Of a stretch of 64,000 bases of DNA, positions 43,501-49,121 are shown in pieces (position 1 is the stretch's first letter; each line of letters starts with the position of its first letter). Source of the DNA: Candidatus Uabimicrobium amorphum. GTDB taxonomy: Bacteria > Planctomycetota > Uabimicrobiia > Uabimicrobiales > Uabimicrobiaceae. A model generated the notes under the pieces. That model searched no databases, was not told where the DNA came from, and saw only the letters and a program-made list of their open reading frames with translations. The stretch lies in the NCBI RefSeq assembly GCF_009002475.1, contig NZ_AP019860.1, forward strand, positions 4,898,001 to 4,962,000, in the 5' to 3' direction. The translations under genes and the position numbers were made by a program.

Positions 43501-45973
43501 CATTGGTGAAGTCAAGAACGTTTCCAGCGCCATCTGTCACTTGTAAATTTATTCCCTGTGGAAAATCGGCAATGTCGGGAATTTCAAATCCAGGAGGGAT
43601 GTTGTCGGTAATAAGAATGTCGAAAGCACCATTGCGTGCTGTTCCTGTGTTCTCAACGACAATGGCAAATTTTACCAAGTCGCCACCGTTGACATCTTCA
43701 ACGTTGGAATTGATACGGTTGTCTTTGATATTTTGCGAGTTAATAGTTTCCGAAAATGCCACGCCAGCACTTCCCGGATCATCAAAGACAACTGGGCCGA
43801 TGGAGTCTAGGAAATTGGCATCGGGATTTGACGTGGAAACCACGGCCTTATCGATGTCAAGGACAGCTTCGCGCACCTTGAAGTTGATGATACTTTGTTC
43901 TTGTAATGCCGAAAAACTATTGATCGCTTGGTTGGTAAGAAGTAAACCTTCTCCAAAAGGTGCGTCGGTAGTTGTCACGGTAAATACAATTTCAACCTCT
44001 GCGCTGTTGGCATTCTCAAATTCTATATCACCGAAGTCAAATAGAATGGAGTTTTGTGCGGCATCTACAGTGATGTCGGGAATAAATTGTGCGTCAATTG
44101 TACCGTCGGGATTGGTGGGTAGTCCAGACGTACGTGCACCAAAACGTATGACACCTGCTTCAGGTGGATCTGCGCTTATCTCGTTGGTGAAGTTAACATT
44201 GTTAAACTCTATGGCCTCAAAAATAGGTAGCGGTAAAAAGTCTTTGATGAAGAAATCTTCGACATCTGTTGTGGGCAAAGCGGTGAATAAACTAAATGTT
44301 ACTGTGTCACCGGGAACAACAGACCCTGCCTCTGCGGCAATACCATTTAGGGCAATGATTTTTTTCTGCGCTTGTATTTCGTTGATGGTAAGCACCGTAC
44401 CGCTGTCATCGAAAGTAAAACGATTTCCGTCGATTTCTGCACTGACTGTGATGTCATTGGTGATGCTGTCCCCCGCATCTAGGTTTGATCCGTCTAATTT
44501 AAATTCTTCCAAGACGGTGGTTTGGAATTTGATTTGTCCGGTTAAACCACCATTGTTTTGCAAACGATTGGGATCATCGGACAGTCCACCGGTGAAGTCA
44601 CCGTCTATGCGAAAGGTAACATTTGTTGTTTCGTCGGCATTGACCACCACATCAAAGTCTTCTGCGGCGAATTGTGTGACAGGTACCTCAAGGCCATTAT
44701 TATTGAATATTTGAAAGGTCGGTGTAAACGCGTTATCAAATATTTGTCCGTCGGAGAACTGATCATTGAAAACCAAGTTCTGTAGGTCAAAAAAATCAGA
44801 TACTTGAAAATTGATCGTGTACTCGATGGTGTCCCCCGGAGATACGCCTACAACGTTGGTGTTGGGATTTTCAATAATGGTGGCGCTCTTTTGAATGGCC
44901 AGAGCAAGGTCTTGTATCGTGCTTTCGGCGTCATCAGTTATCACTACTGTTTCTGGCGCATCGGGAATTTCATCGCCATCGGTGTCGATGACGAGATTAT
45001 CGGGATCTGTAAAGTCCGCGGTGACCACCGCTTGGTTGATCGAAACACCTGGGGCACCATTTACTGGGTCGACAACATTGTTGTTGTTGCCATCAAATTC
45101 TTTGACAAAGGCTTGATAGTCAATGGTTTTTTCTGGGCCAAGTTCTCCCGATATACTCGCGATGTCTATCCGTAGTTGATTTGTTGCCGCATCAAAACTA
45201 ATAACGCCACCTTCGGCAACAATACCATCATCATCTGTGACACCTAAAAACTCTAGATTGTCGGGCAGGGTATCGATAACAACTATATTGTCGACCGTTT
45301 CTTGGTCGGCGACATCTATAGTTAGAGTAAAAGTACGTGCAAAGTTAGGGCCAGTTGCTGTTTCGCCTTCTGGGGCATCGTTTGCTTTATCAAGTTGAAG
45401 CACTGTTGGGGTAATCGAAGAGGTTTTCAACTCTCCGCGGATCGGTGGATCTTCTCCTGGGTTATTAAGAGCATCGTTTCCAAATGCAAATATCCCTTGG
45501 GCCTTGATGTCGAGAGGCACACCTAACAACGATTGGTTGTTGAGAGTTCCCGTTACTGTGATGTCCACCACTTGCTCATTGGTAAAACTACCAAAAGGAA
45601 TCTCTACGGCAAATACCGTTTCGAGTGGTATTGTTCCTTCTTGGGTGTCTTGTATTAAAGTTTCACCAGTGATGGGGTGCTTCGCGACAAAGATTCCGTC
45701 TCCATCTTTGTCTTTAAATTCTATTTCTGATTTTGCCAATTCTGTGCCAGCAAACTGAATGCTATCGACATCAATTCCGTTGGGAATCGTCAAATCGATA
45801 AAGGGACGAAAACCCTCTTGGTCACCGTCGTTTTCAAAGGTGATGTCAAACGAGAAGGCTTCGTTTAAGAATCCTGTTGCGGGTACGTCCAGTTGTTGTA
45901 CATCGGGAACCGCGTCGAGCATGATCCTTTGTTCCAAAGGTTCTAATAATAATTTCTTTTTGCGACTGGCCAT
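28541..45973 (-). CDS. Giant DUF11-repeat surface protein with LEPR-XLL-like N-terminus, 5,810 residues
   Basis: One uninterrupted 17.4-kb frame from an ATG with AGGGAA upstream. The N-terminus MASRKKKLLLEPLEQRIMLDA has no signal peptide but matches the LEPR-XLL kind of motif (LExLExRxLL) found at the start of very large planctomycete proteins. The body is a string of DUF11-like immunoglobulin-fold domains (motifs such as PGDTVTF, NTGT, DNIPPGFEI, NGDGT). From about residue 2200 to 5000 it becomes regular: roughly eight to nine units of ~350 residues, each with an A domain (AGDTISYTSTITHNAS) and a B domain (VEGTTENVIVSQVIPAGI). Most B domains carry an EF-hand-like DNDNDGVVDLTDF loop. The last ~160 residues form a distinct domain that contains the only two tryptophans I see. 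I see no cysteine at all. Composition is strongly acidic, as in calcium-stabilised surface adhesins. Export by the neighbouring HlyD/TolC/M50 genes is inferred from position. Confidence 0.93.
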   Translation of the reverse strand: MASRKKKLLLEPLEQRIMLDAVPDVQQLDVPATGFLNEAFSFDITFENDGDQEGFRPFIDLTIPNGIDVDSIQFAGTELAKSEIEFKDKDGDGIFVAKHPITGETLIQDTQEGTIPLETVFAVEIPFGSFTNEQVVDITVTGTLNNQSLLGVPLDIKAQGIFAFGNDALNNPGEDPPIRGELKTSSITPTVLQLDKANDAPEGETATGPNFARTFTLTIDVADQETVDNIVVIDTLPDNLEFLGVTDDDGIVAEGGVISFDAATNQLRIDIASISGELGPEKTIDYQAFVKEFDGNNNNVVDPVNGAPGVSINQAVVTADFTDPDNLVIDTDGDEIPDAPETVVITDDAESTIQDLALAIQKSATIIENPNTNVVGVSPGDTIEYTINFQVSDFFDLQNLVFNDQFSDGQIFDNAFTPTFQIFNNNGLEVPVTQFAAEDFDVVVNADETTNVTFRIDGDFTGGLSDDPNRLQNNGGLTGQIKFQTTVLEEFKLDGSNLDAGDSITNDITVSAEIDGNRFTFDDSGTVLTINEIQAQKKIIALNGIAAEAGSVVPGDTVTFSLFTALPTTDVEDFFIKDFLPLPIFEAIEFNNVNFTNEISADPPEAGVIRFGARTSGLPTNPDGTIDAQFIPDITVDAAQNSILFDFGDIEFENANSAEVEIVFTVTTTDAPFGEGLLLTNQAINSFSALQEQSIINFKVREAVLDIDKAVVSTSNPDANFLDSIGPVVFDDPGSAGVAFSETINSQNIKDNRINSNVEDVNGGDLVKFAIVVENTGTARNGAFDILITDNIPPGFEIPDIADFPQGINLQVTDGAGNVLDFTNANDGAIVDGLELFADGIKLVDNPGDPANDIEPSGALATAAFLQIDPENGEVEIPNTTGSNILVITYDLAVIEEVPANSKHVNEAFIENFATAEGGENFAVADNGNAGLDLSDKAVAIIQDVQIDKQIINTSVGDDVNREVAIGEVVTFQLEVTLPDGQNDLNLIDNLPPGFDFIEGSARVITDIDGDGTDDFDGQNNADGSFDFTEVIVGDTVLAPEVDVQLEAFVNGVLVDNAFDAAENTEGGDSLVFVTTLTGGGDADALDIVLTQEIPPASVINNITLDIPGTSEGAITLIEDKHFTVFDGTIIFNGIDDIERSLINDLGLGAQMIFTIDTTVANVEPNTIDIAQQAEVNGVVLDADGVANLQDGDIIEFTTTLTHNGTTPFTINPPVSYLETLPANTTFDPNSVRVVSEGFISTLSSGSFEFNAANNTLEITEFGRTQDLTIGEVMEIQFSVVVGEDPVAEQDILENDVVVDVKPVSVEDLTEIPRATFGGDVAGNLAFTFRDVETFNDSGTFLVEYKAIVTNDAANVGLNNPQTAANVTNTQVTLFSFDSEKNRTTISYQNQLENLDTDDGDITNEDGATRIVFNDVITGKLDKNSITADGIGLVEGTHFVVEGNNLKIFDLSSIEELGPDSTALIRYVSVVDGEFNQVINDQSSVTFLDAEQTVLNNEVFADVLNDGTAAVKDIEHVIVTEPQLIIDKQMGDGIFDAGDTVEITLTVANPSTTDPFTGAELENGATGAAFDIVIEDILDNELFVAGSVVFTETPAGFVGTETDNGDNTSTIEFAKAVDATSSNTIGVDEELTFTFNVTLATTVNGNEFISNTAQITEYSSVPNIADSVPVDENNPSEDELRLLADDALAIANQRTFDAVDSNEDQLRINTIEVQKAIVGDTDFTVGEIINYRVIIDLPEATLPQFTFNDILDEGLAFVGVTSITAATGITTTIGNNNFDVVAANQVISDEGNGDTAVARKLDLNFGTVVNTNFTDGLATDNNTITIEYQAVVLNANVVQDGETLDNTVTISYEGREPDSDDATATVNIVEPNISIDKVVLDAETGDPVENTGGDAGDQLIFQITLTSDGNADAFDIVLSDAIPDGISLVPGTLQTVSGTTDQLNEDIANNSIEVVVEELLIGQSVTVQFQIDVDDDVVLGEAIQNNADVTFTSLGDDAELQLAGSGAANILAVERTGDPNDPGEDNNFTAEDDASVTIFEPVLTKSIVATSAAHTDANASDNVQVAIGEVVRFRLDIEFPETVLDDTVIRDQLAEGLEFLGNTTLSFVAEEDFGNPANIEGADNDAIPPTFDLDAVAGAVVQNGQDLQFNIGDIQNNDRDDNAERIIIEFDAIVKDNLAINLNNTQHQNTFDLDGEQLQDVRTSNQVQLNVEEPILQTKLTQQVNGETVDNDKIGNFDAGDIITYTAEVSHAGDSQSDAFDLTIALDIPAQTVIDATSFVIGGIAVDPTPFIVDDGNGNLSIELNADDLNNIAANLDDLALNDALVITYDTVVQDQANPGDTFAIDFDVDFTTLPGDVDDDANDQLIEERTRSVNNSIQMDSVKQIAVETNIGVDNDNDGVVDLTDFQIGDDVPVQIDADVLEGTNENVVITQVIPAGIDFDLNTFVINLDNGVTAENVTDNGDGTFTIDPTKVTTAVDGDGNTVLTIELGDVVNEGSTDFNPEQLGDANTRGDIQPDITINFDGTVLDDAVNNNNGDTKDFATTITTADDAGNEVASDNDNDQVAIIEAVLDVAVTQAVTNDGVTTAVNDDDVFDFDAGDTISYTATINHNAASANNAEAFDLNIALDIPVNTELRTLDLGDGNIINDPVVLANFTVDTNGDGIDDQIQISDAQLEAVGLENLARNDTLVVNYNVEILDTAVVGDNFAVDATVDFDSQEDVGPNTDAAGNEISRAGQQAQDNIAINSAAQIAVETNIGVDNNNDGVVDLTDFQIGDDIPVQIDADVLEGTSENVIITQVIPAGIEFDLNTFVINLDPGVTAENVTDNGDGTFTIDPTKIITAVDGDGNTVLTIELGDVVNEGSANFNPEQLGDANTRGDDQPDITINFDTVVLDDVANNNNGDAKDFATAITTADDAGNEVASDNDNDQVQIAEPILDIALAQQINGESVNDGVAFDFDAGDTITYNAIFSHNNASTAEAFDLNISLDIPQNTEIQRLDIGGNILDVNNGDDLTPFLTDDNGDGVFDRITISDTQLQLLGLDDLPLGDDLQVNFDALLLDTANPGDDFIVNANVDFDSQDNVGDNDIQRPNNAVNSINVLSTNVINVETTLGNDTAQVGDSVPVTIDTDVVEGTTENVIIRQVIPAGIEIDEAQILAGITLGNNITTDDPQVQIIDNGDGTQTLVVNFGDVVKQGNDGFNIDNLGDTNDVNDNDFDIRIEFDAEVLNDVDVNNNGNRKDFQTTVESQDDAGNIKVSSLQDADSFTIVEPVLDIQQQQFIDDGAGNLVEVNDGSLDVAVDAGNIITYVSTISHNAASSGDAFDLTYSEVIPENTLLDTNSVAVTFTDENNVANTVSLVENTHFTFDADTGDFIIFNLDDAGLGITDNLPQNNTLTVTYDTIVQDDARPGDVFTTNAQIDFDSVDGDDVNERDGSANDDVSLASAKFINVEAHVGDGVTDFQIGDSIPVTIDGDVLEGTTENVVFTQVIPAGIDFNLDTFVISLDDGVTAANVTDNGDGTFTIDPTKVTTALDGDGNTILTVELGDVVNEGNAPFNPEVLGDPNNVNDNDFDIRITFDGEVLNDDALNNNGDNKGFVTSVESQDDNGDAIIASAEDNDTVNIVEPVLDIVQQQFINNRLVEVNDGSLDIEIDAGDIISYTSTITHNGSSAADAFDLNYTDVIPAGTLLKTDTVVVIFTDAQGNTTGELPLNVNEHFTFDADTGDFTILNLDGVNGINDNLPQGATLEIRYDTIVQDTANPGDVFATDAQINFDSVDGDNDNERDGSANDKVSLASKQFINVEAHVGIDNDNDGVVDVTDFQIGDNIPITIDVDVVEGTTENVVVQQILPAGIELDAAEILAGITRGADVTTDAPQVQIVDNGDGTQTLTVDFGNVVNAGNNNDLFNPEELGDPNNVDDNNFDIRIEFGGEILNDEALNNNGDNKAFVTSVESQDNNGDAVIASAEDNDAISIIEPVLDIVQQQFIDDGNGNIVEINDGDTDIALDAGDTISYTSTVTHNASSTADAFDLTYTDIVPEDTLLDTDSVTVTFNNGAPIALVENVHFTFDPVTREFNIFNLDDANLGIDNNLPQDNTLAISYDVVIQNTAVVGDTFATDAQINFDSVEGVDANERSKSANDNVILAAEANIDLEAHVGIDANNDGVIDDTEFQIGESVPISLDVSLVEGVTENVVIEQIIPAGIEIDVNDVLAGITFDADATPERAQPIVQIVDNGDGTQTLSIDFGDVTNNGNDGAADPEGALGDPQNVDDNQFDIRIEFNGEILNDNALNNNGDVKSFFSTVQSRDDNGNVVIASGVEQDSITIIEPVLDIVQQQFVDNVEINDGDIDVELDAGDTISYISTINHNASSTADAFDLVYTDTVPENTLLDLNSVEVSLVDQNGDPVLDENGAPVIVELQANQFTFDEVTREFTIDFEDLGIDNTLAQDNAFVISYDVTVQNAAKPLDTFATNAQINFDSIAGDDANERSGSANDDVKLSSKNEINVEAHIGVDEDNDGVIDITDFQIGDTVPVTIDVDIVEGTNENVIVSQVIPAGIQVDINDVLAGIEPGNGVTTDDPQVEIVDNGDGTQTLTIDFGNVVNEGDPGFNNRVLDLGQIDNNDFDIQIKFGAVVLNDDVNNNNGENKAFATTVQSQDDNGDAIIVSSTDNDAITIVEPVLDIVQQQFVDNIEINDGDIDVELDAGDTISYISTINHNASSTADAFDLVYTDTVPENTLLDLNSVEVSLVDQNGDPVLDENGAPVIVELQANQFTFDEVTREFTIDFEDLGIDNTLAQDNAFVISYDVTVQNAAKPLDTFATNAQINFDSIAGDNANERSGSANDDVKLSSKNEINVEAHIGIDGDNDGVVDITDFQIGESVPVAIDVDVVEGTTDNVIVSQVIPAGIEVDINDVLAGITRGNGVTTDDPQVQIVDNGDGTQTLTVDFGDVVNVGNDGFNNRVLGDPANINDNDFDIRIEFDGVILNEDVNNNGDNKAFVTTVESQDDNGNVLITSAADNDNAAIVEPALDITITPDNNTPFNGDTVNFTVDITHLANSAADAHDLQTTIAIPDGFTFNGDANVPDGVVLQQVGNELIVTLETLPQGDAVTFDFDLDLLNVAIGTNIDVDASLVFDSQLGAGDNDVQRTGNANDDGGDVNDLNNINSTQLTVFGSDLEVTVDDGVEEVLPGDDVSFTLNITNNGNTNSTGIVLEHTLPATVDINELNILDENGNDITANVNVVPNGDGTFTLEFPNFDLGPNGSTTNFTVNTKVLDVIPAAVVDFNSTAAVNDDGANGIDPTPENNANDDADNLIAAPDLFIDKSTDETEFFAGDTVTYNIVVQNNGNQDATGVSVSDTLQNELNFQFATAVLADGSNVLLTEQPITVVSFANLPQEIDPEDVITEFNGEFVVALDDVPQEVIDNGFANNTFDTTGAFDVATNNFSLAIGDFAVGDEVTIQLVATVDDVVAAFVEDITNTITVTDDGANGEDLNAADNVAQEVDLLVSTPDLQILKTNNVGTLQPGQQTTYELTIRNLGQQESINIEVIDTLPEGVFDFVEASDDGVFDPDTEQITFNIDSIEGLSEKTVTVTLQVKDDLLSSGIRTITNIASVADDGSQGIDLTPENNIAQDVDDFLFFVFDALDSNPVFDPADPSGNDNGFGDPVRLRRQPFLTIDPIYSGTAAPNSSQQVVIYGSNGNIIGTQTVMADTGGNWLATFPNTVIFEQPHHIEIVSQQSHVIEDAGYNMRTYFSSVLHSSVFAKELSSIDDLEAQLTPEQVETLVEWQQQALLQLQGNSGFLYEFLPQGAIPSTK
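31411..33005 (-). repeat. Recently duplicated repeat unit in the giant gene (period 1,050 bp)
   Basis: The segment 31411-31955 is repeated at 32461-33005 with an offset of exactly 1,050 bases. Counting 31441-31955 against 32491-33005 by eye gives about a dozen differences in 515 bases, near 97 percent identity, many at third codon positions. The flanking B-domain stretches at the same offset (about 30900-31410 against 31950-32460) are clearly more diverged. This indicates recent duplication or conversion limited to the A-domain part. Confidence 0.85.
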
Positions 45974-46277
45974 TTTGTATTCCCTAAAAGTATACGAACA
46001 TTATTTTTATGAGTGCGGTTATAAATCTACTACTATATATATACTATATTATATTGTCGGTAATAATACGCAATTATTGTGCCTATTTTTAGATTTTTTG
46101 TAAAGAATACCTACAGACTTTATTTTCTTAAAATTAAAGCACGATCGATGTTAAGTATTGTGTATTCATTCTTAATATTGTTGTGGCGCTTCTTCGTCTA
46201 TTTTATGTTTTTGACGTTATTTCGTCGTTGCTTGTTTGTTTTTTGTGCGTTTATGTGGAAAAATTTTTCTAGGTTTT
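45974..46277. other. AT-rich leader region of the giant gene
   Basis: A 304-base gap between the HlyD-like gene and the giant gene, both on the minus strand. It contains alternating TA runs (46032-46053) and a minus-strand TATAAT at 46048-46053 without a good -35 partner at the right distance; a promoter for the giant gene with a leader of about 70 bases is plausible. No gene is seen. Confidence 0.45.
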
Positions 46278-47066
46278 TTAAGGTTTACTTTGCGTATTTA
46301 TGGTACAAATAACGCCTGTTTTGAGAGATTGATTTTTATTGTCGATGGTGATGATTACCTTCACCGTGTTGCTTGCGGCGTCGGTAACGGGATCAATAAA
46401 AGATACTCTACCACTGTAGGTTTTTTTGTTATAGGAGGTGGTTACCTGTACTTGTTGTTTTACCTTTAATTGCTGCGTTTCTTCAAAACTCGGATAAGCA
46501 ATAATTTTAATGGGGTCTAGTTGTACTAGTGTACACAAAGGCTGCGCGGGTGAAATACTTTCGCCTTTTTCCTTCAAAAATTCGCGAATAATACCTGTCG
46601 CGGGGGCACGAACAATGTGGCGTTCTATTTGTGTTTTTATGCGTTGTACCTCGTAGTAGTGTATGCGTTGTGCTTCTTTGGCTGACAACAAGCGTGCTGT
46701 GGCTAGGTCTACCTCTGCTTGGGCTTTTTCTACCTCTTCGGCGCGTATGTGGTTTTGTTGTTGTAGTTGTAAAATTTTCTGTAGTTTTTTACGCGCTAGT
46801 TTTAGTGTGGTTTGTGCCGCATTGATGTTACCCTTGCTTTTAAAACGTGCCATCGCAATTTTGAGAGAAGAACGCAATAATGTGGCGTCCAAATACGCAA
46901 TGATTTGACCACGGCGAACAAGATCTCCCTCCTTGGCGTTTATTTTATATATGATTCCCGCCTCCGGTACCGCAACTTCGATTTCTCGAAAGGGTTTGGT
47001 CGTACCTGGAAAATTTATTTCGCTGTATATGGCTACGATAAGTAAAAAGGGTAGTACATATTTCAT
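46278..47066 (-). CDS. HlyD/RND-type periplasmic adaptor protein
   Basis: A 262-residue membrane fusion protein. A hydrophobic signal or anchor fills residues 1-15. A split lipoyl domain follows: VAVPEAGIIYKINAKEGDLV (about 31-50) with DLVRRGQIIAYLD, and its second half RHIVRAPATGIIREFLKEKG (about 147-166). Between them a helical hairpin runs from about 62 to 140. A beta-barrel domain with LVQLDPIKIIAYPS and a membrane-proximal domain complete it. Such adaptors bridge an inner-membrane transporter to a TolC channel. It precedes the giant gene on the same strand and is divergent from the TolC/M50 operon. Confidence 0.88.
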   Translation of the reverse strand: MKYVLPFLLIVAIYSEINFPGTTKPFREIEVAVPEAGIIYKINAKEGDLVRRGQIIAYLDATLLRSSLKIAMARFKSKGNINAAQTTLKLARKKLQKILQLQQQNHIRAEEVEKAQAEVDLATARLLSAKEAQRIHYYEVQRIKTQIERHIVRAPATGIIREFLKEKGESISPAQPLCTLVQLDPIKIIAYPSFEETQQLKVKQQVQVTTSYNKKTYSGRVSFIDPVTDAASNTVKVIITIDNKNQSLKTGVICTINTQSKP

Positions 47067-47218
47067 AAAAATGAGTTTTCTGTTGTTATGGCATGAGTTT
47101 TGCGAATAAGCATTGCACTGGATAACTGATTTTGATAAATACTAGAAAATTAGGTATTTATTATTTAGTAGTACATCCGAATATAATACTATAACTAAGT
47201 AAAAACAGCAATTATTTT

Positions 47219-47247
47219 TTGTTTATATTGTAGCGTCATCATATAAA
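47219..47247 (+). promoter_or_regulatory. Candidate promoter of the TolC/HlyD/M50 operon
   Basis: TTGTTT (47219-47224) and TATAAA (47242-47247) are 17 bases apart, 53 bases before the ATG at 47301. The same 234-base gap must also hold the promoter for the divergent HlyD-like gene, for which I see only AT-rich candidates near 47180-47195. Confidence 0.55.
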
Positions 47248-47300
47248 AAATATTCTCTAAAGAACTATTTTCAACTAAAACTTAAATGTAAGGATGTGGT

Positions 47301-49121
47301 ATGGGTAATATGATATTAGTGTTGTGCACTTTTTTATGTGTATGTGCTTGTACTCCATACGGCGCATCAAGAGATACGGTTAGGCCATTAAAAGAATATC
47401 GAGATTTTTTGACACAAGACTATGAGAGACGTGCAAAACAAACTGTACAAAGGCCTGCTCAAAAAACATTGCTCAACATACACAAGCTACCTTGGTTCCA
47501 GGAAATACAAAAACATGCGAAAAAAGATCAAAGTGATTTTTTACTGCTAAAAGATCTTTACCAAAAAGCTTTAGAGCATTCCAATCAGGTACGGGTATTT
47601 TCCGATATACCACTTATTCGCGAAACGGGTATTATGGAAGCGGAAGGGGATTTTGATCCTATTATCTTCGCCGAGGGCGGATATAATCGCATCAATCGTC
47701 CGGTGACGAGCGTTCTCGAAGTGGGCGGAACGGATAATCGTCTTAAGGAAAATGAACTGTACAGTGAGTTTGGGATTCGCAAGAAATTCGCTCCTGGGAC
47801 CCGTGTGGAGTTAAAAGAGAAGTTGCAGCGCATTCAAAACAACTCTGAGTTTTTCGATCCCAATCCGCAGTCTGTCGCTACCCTAACACTATCCATTATA
47901 CAGCCATTTTTACGTGGAGCAGGTGTGGAGTATAACGAGAGTGTTATACGCCTTGCACAACTAGACACCGAAATTGCCAAAAACGAATTTAAGAGGCAGA
48001 TGGAGTCTCACCTATTAGAAATTACGCGTGTGTACTGGACGTTGTATATTGCGCAGATGAATTTGAAATTGAAGGTGAAGTCGTATGAACGCGTTCAAAA
48101 AATTGTTGCGGAGATGAAACAACGCGGCAATTTCGATGCGTTGGCAAGCCAAATTTATCAAACTGAAGCCAACGCCGCGATTCACGAAGCTCAAATCATT
48201 CGTTTACAGGCCGAAGTAAAAAATACACGTGATCGTTTGATCTCCCTGGTGAATGCACCGGAATACACGGAAATAAAAGTAGAAAACTTTATTCCTTTGG
48301 ATTTGCCTGTGACCAACTGGGCAAAGATTGATATGCAAAAGTCTATCCAACGTGCGCTGAGTAATCGTCCGGAACTAGAACAAGCGTATTTACAAATTCG
48401 CGCTGCGACGGTTCGTTTGAATATGAGTAAAAATGAGCTACTTCCGGTCTTAGATGGTATTTTGGAGTTTGCCCTGAGCGGTTTGCGCGCCGAGAACGAT
48501 ATGGAAGGAGCTATGGGGGACCAATTCTCCGAAGGAAATCTCGGAGTACGTGTTGGTTTTCGTTTTGAATTTCCACCACCGAATAATGTGGCACGCGCAC
48601 GGCACTTGCGTAAAGAAGTGGAGAAACGTCAGGTTGTTAGCCAGTTTAAGACGACGGCGGAAGGGATTGCATTTGAAGTACAGGTTTCGGTGCGCGAAGT
48701 ACAAACGGCGTACCAAGAATTTATTGCACAGCAAGCGGCGTACATCGCCAGCGTAAAAGAGTTAGAGTCCTTGAGTAAAAGACGTGTATTGGAGACGGTA
48801 CTTGAAGGCCAGAGTACTTCTTATTTTCTACAACTACTTTTACAAGCAGAAAATAGGCATGTTGACGTTCAAGCGCGGTTGATCAAATCTATGATTGATT
48901 ACAATTTAGCTCTGACAAATTTAAAACGCGCCGAAGGAACGTTTCTTGCCTTTGAACGTTTACGTAAGGAAAAGAAACAGGATGAAAAAGGTTTGCCTAC
49001 CTGGGAAACTATTCTCGATGAATCTTTGGATGCATATAATCTACAAAAAAATGTGCGTATATTTGAAGACAATGAACGACAATTTAGATACGATACTCGT
49101 GAAAAACAGGAGAATAAATAA
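47301..49121 (+). CDS. TolC-family outer-membrane lipoprotein (first copy)
   Basis: A 606-residue outer-membrane efflux protein. The signal ends in a lipobox CACTPYG, so the mature protein begins at a lipidated cysteine. About 80 polar residues follow, then the TolC-type fold: long helices (LLEITRVYWTLYIAQMNLKLKVKSYERVQ; QYLQ-like QIYQTEANAAIHEAQI), the NRPELEQAYLQIRAATVRLNMSKNELLPVL segment typical of the family, and a second helical pair (REVQTAYQEFIAQQAAYIAS). TolC proteins form trimeric channels across the outer membrane and periplasm. A close paralogue is encoded at 53502-55292. AAGGATG precedes the start; its stop overlaps the next start in TAATG. Confidence 0.9.
   Translation: MGNMILVLCTFLCVCACTPYGASRDTVRPLKEYRDFLTQDYERRAKQTVQRPAQKTLLNIHKLPWFQEIQKHAKKDQSDFLLLKDLYQKALEHSNQVRVFSDIPLIRETGIMEAEGDFDPIIFAEGGYNRINRPVTSVLEVGGTDNRLKENELYSEFGIRKKFAPGTRVELKEKLQRIQNNSEFFDPNPQSVATLTLSIIQPFLRGAGVEYNESVIRLAQLDTEIAKNEFKRQMESHLLEITRVYWTLYIAQMNLKLKVKSYERVQKIVAEMKQRGNFDALASQIYQTEANAAIHEAQIIRLQAEVKNTRDRLISLVNAPEYTEIKVENFIPLDLPVTNWAKIDMQKSIQRALSNRPELEQAYLQIRAATVRLNMSKNELLPVLDGILEFALSGLRAENDMEGAMGDQFSEGNLGVRVGFRFEFPPPNNVARARHLRKEVEKRQVVSQFKTTAEGIAFEVQVSVREVQTAYQEFIAQQAAYIASVKELESLSKRRVLETVLEGQSTSYFLQLLLQAENRHVDVQARLIKSMIDYNLALTNLKRAEGTFLAFERLRKEKKQDEKGLPTWETILDESLDAYNLQKNVRIFEDNERQFRYDTREKQENK

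Noticed and set aside
28796..46103. Dozens of long open frames on the plus strand opposite the giant gene, the largest 43308-44714 (468 codons) and 29952-30974 (340 codons)
   Set aside because: Their translations are serine/threonine-rich low-complexity mirrors of the Asp/Asn/Val-rich giant protein, lack ribosome binding sites, and repeat with the same period as the giant gene; they are shadows of its codon bias.
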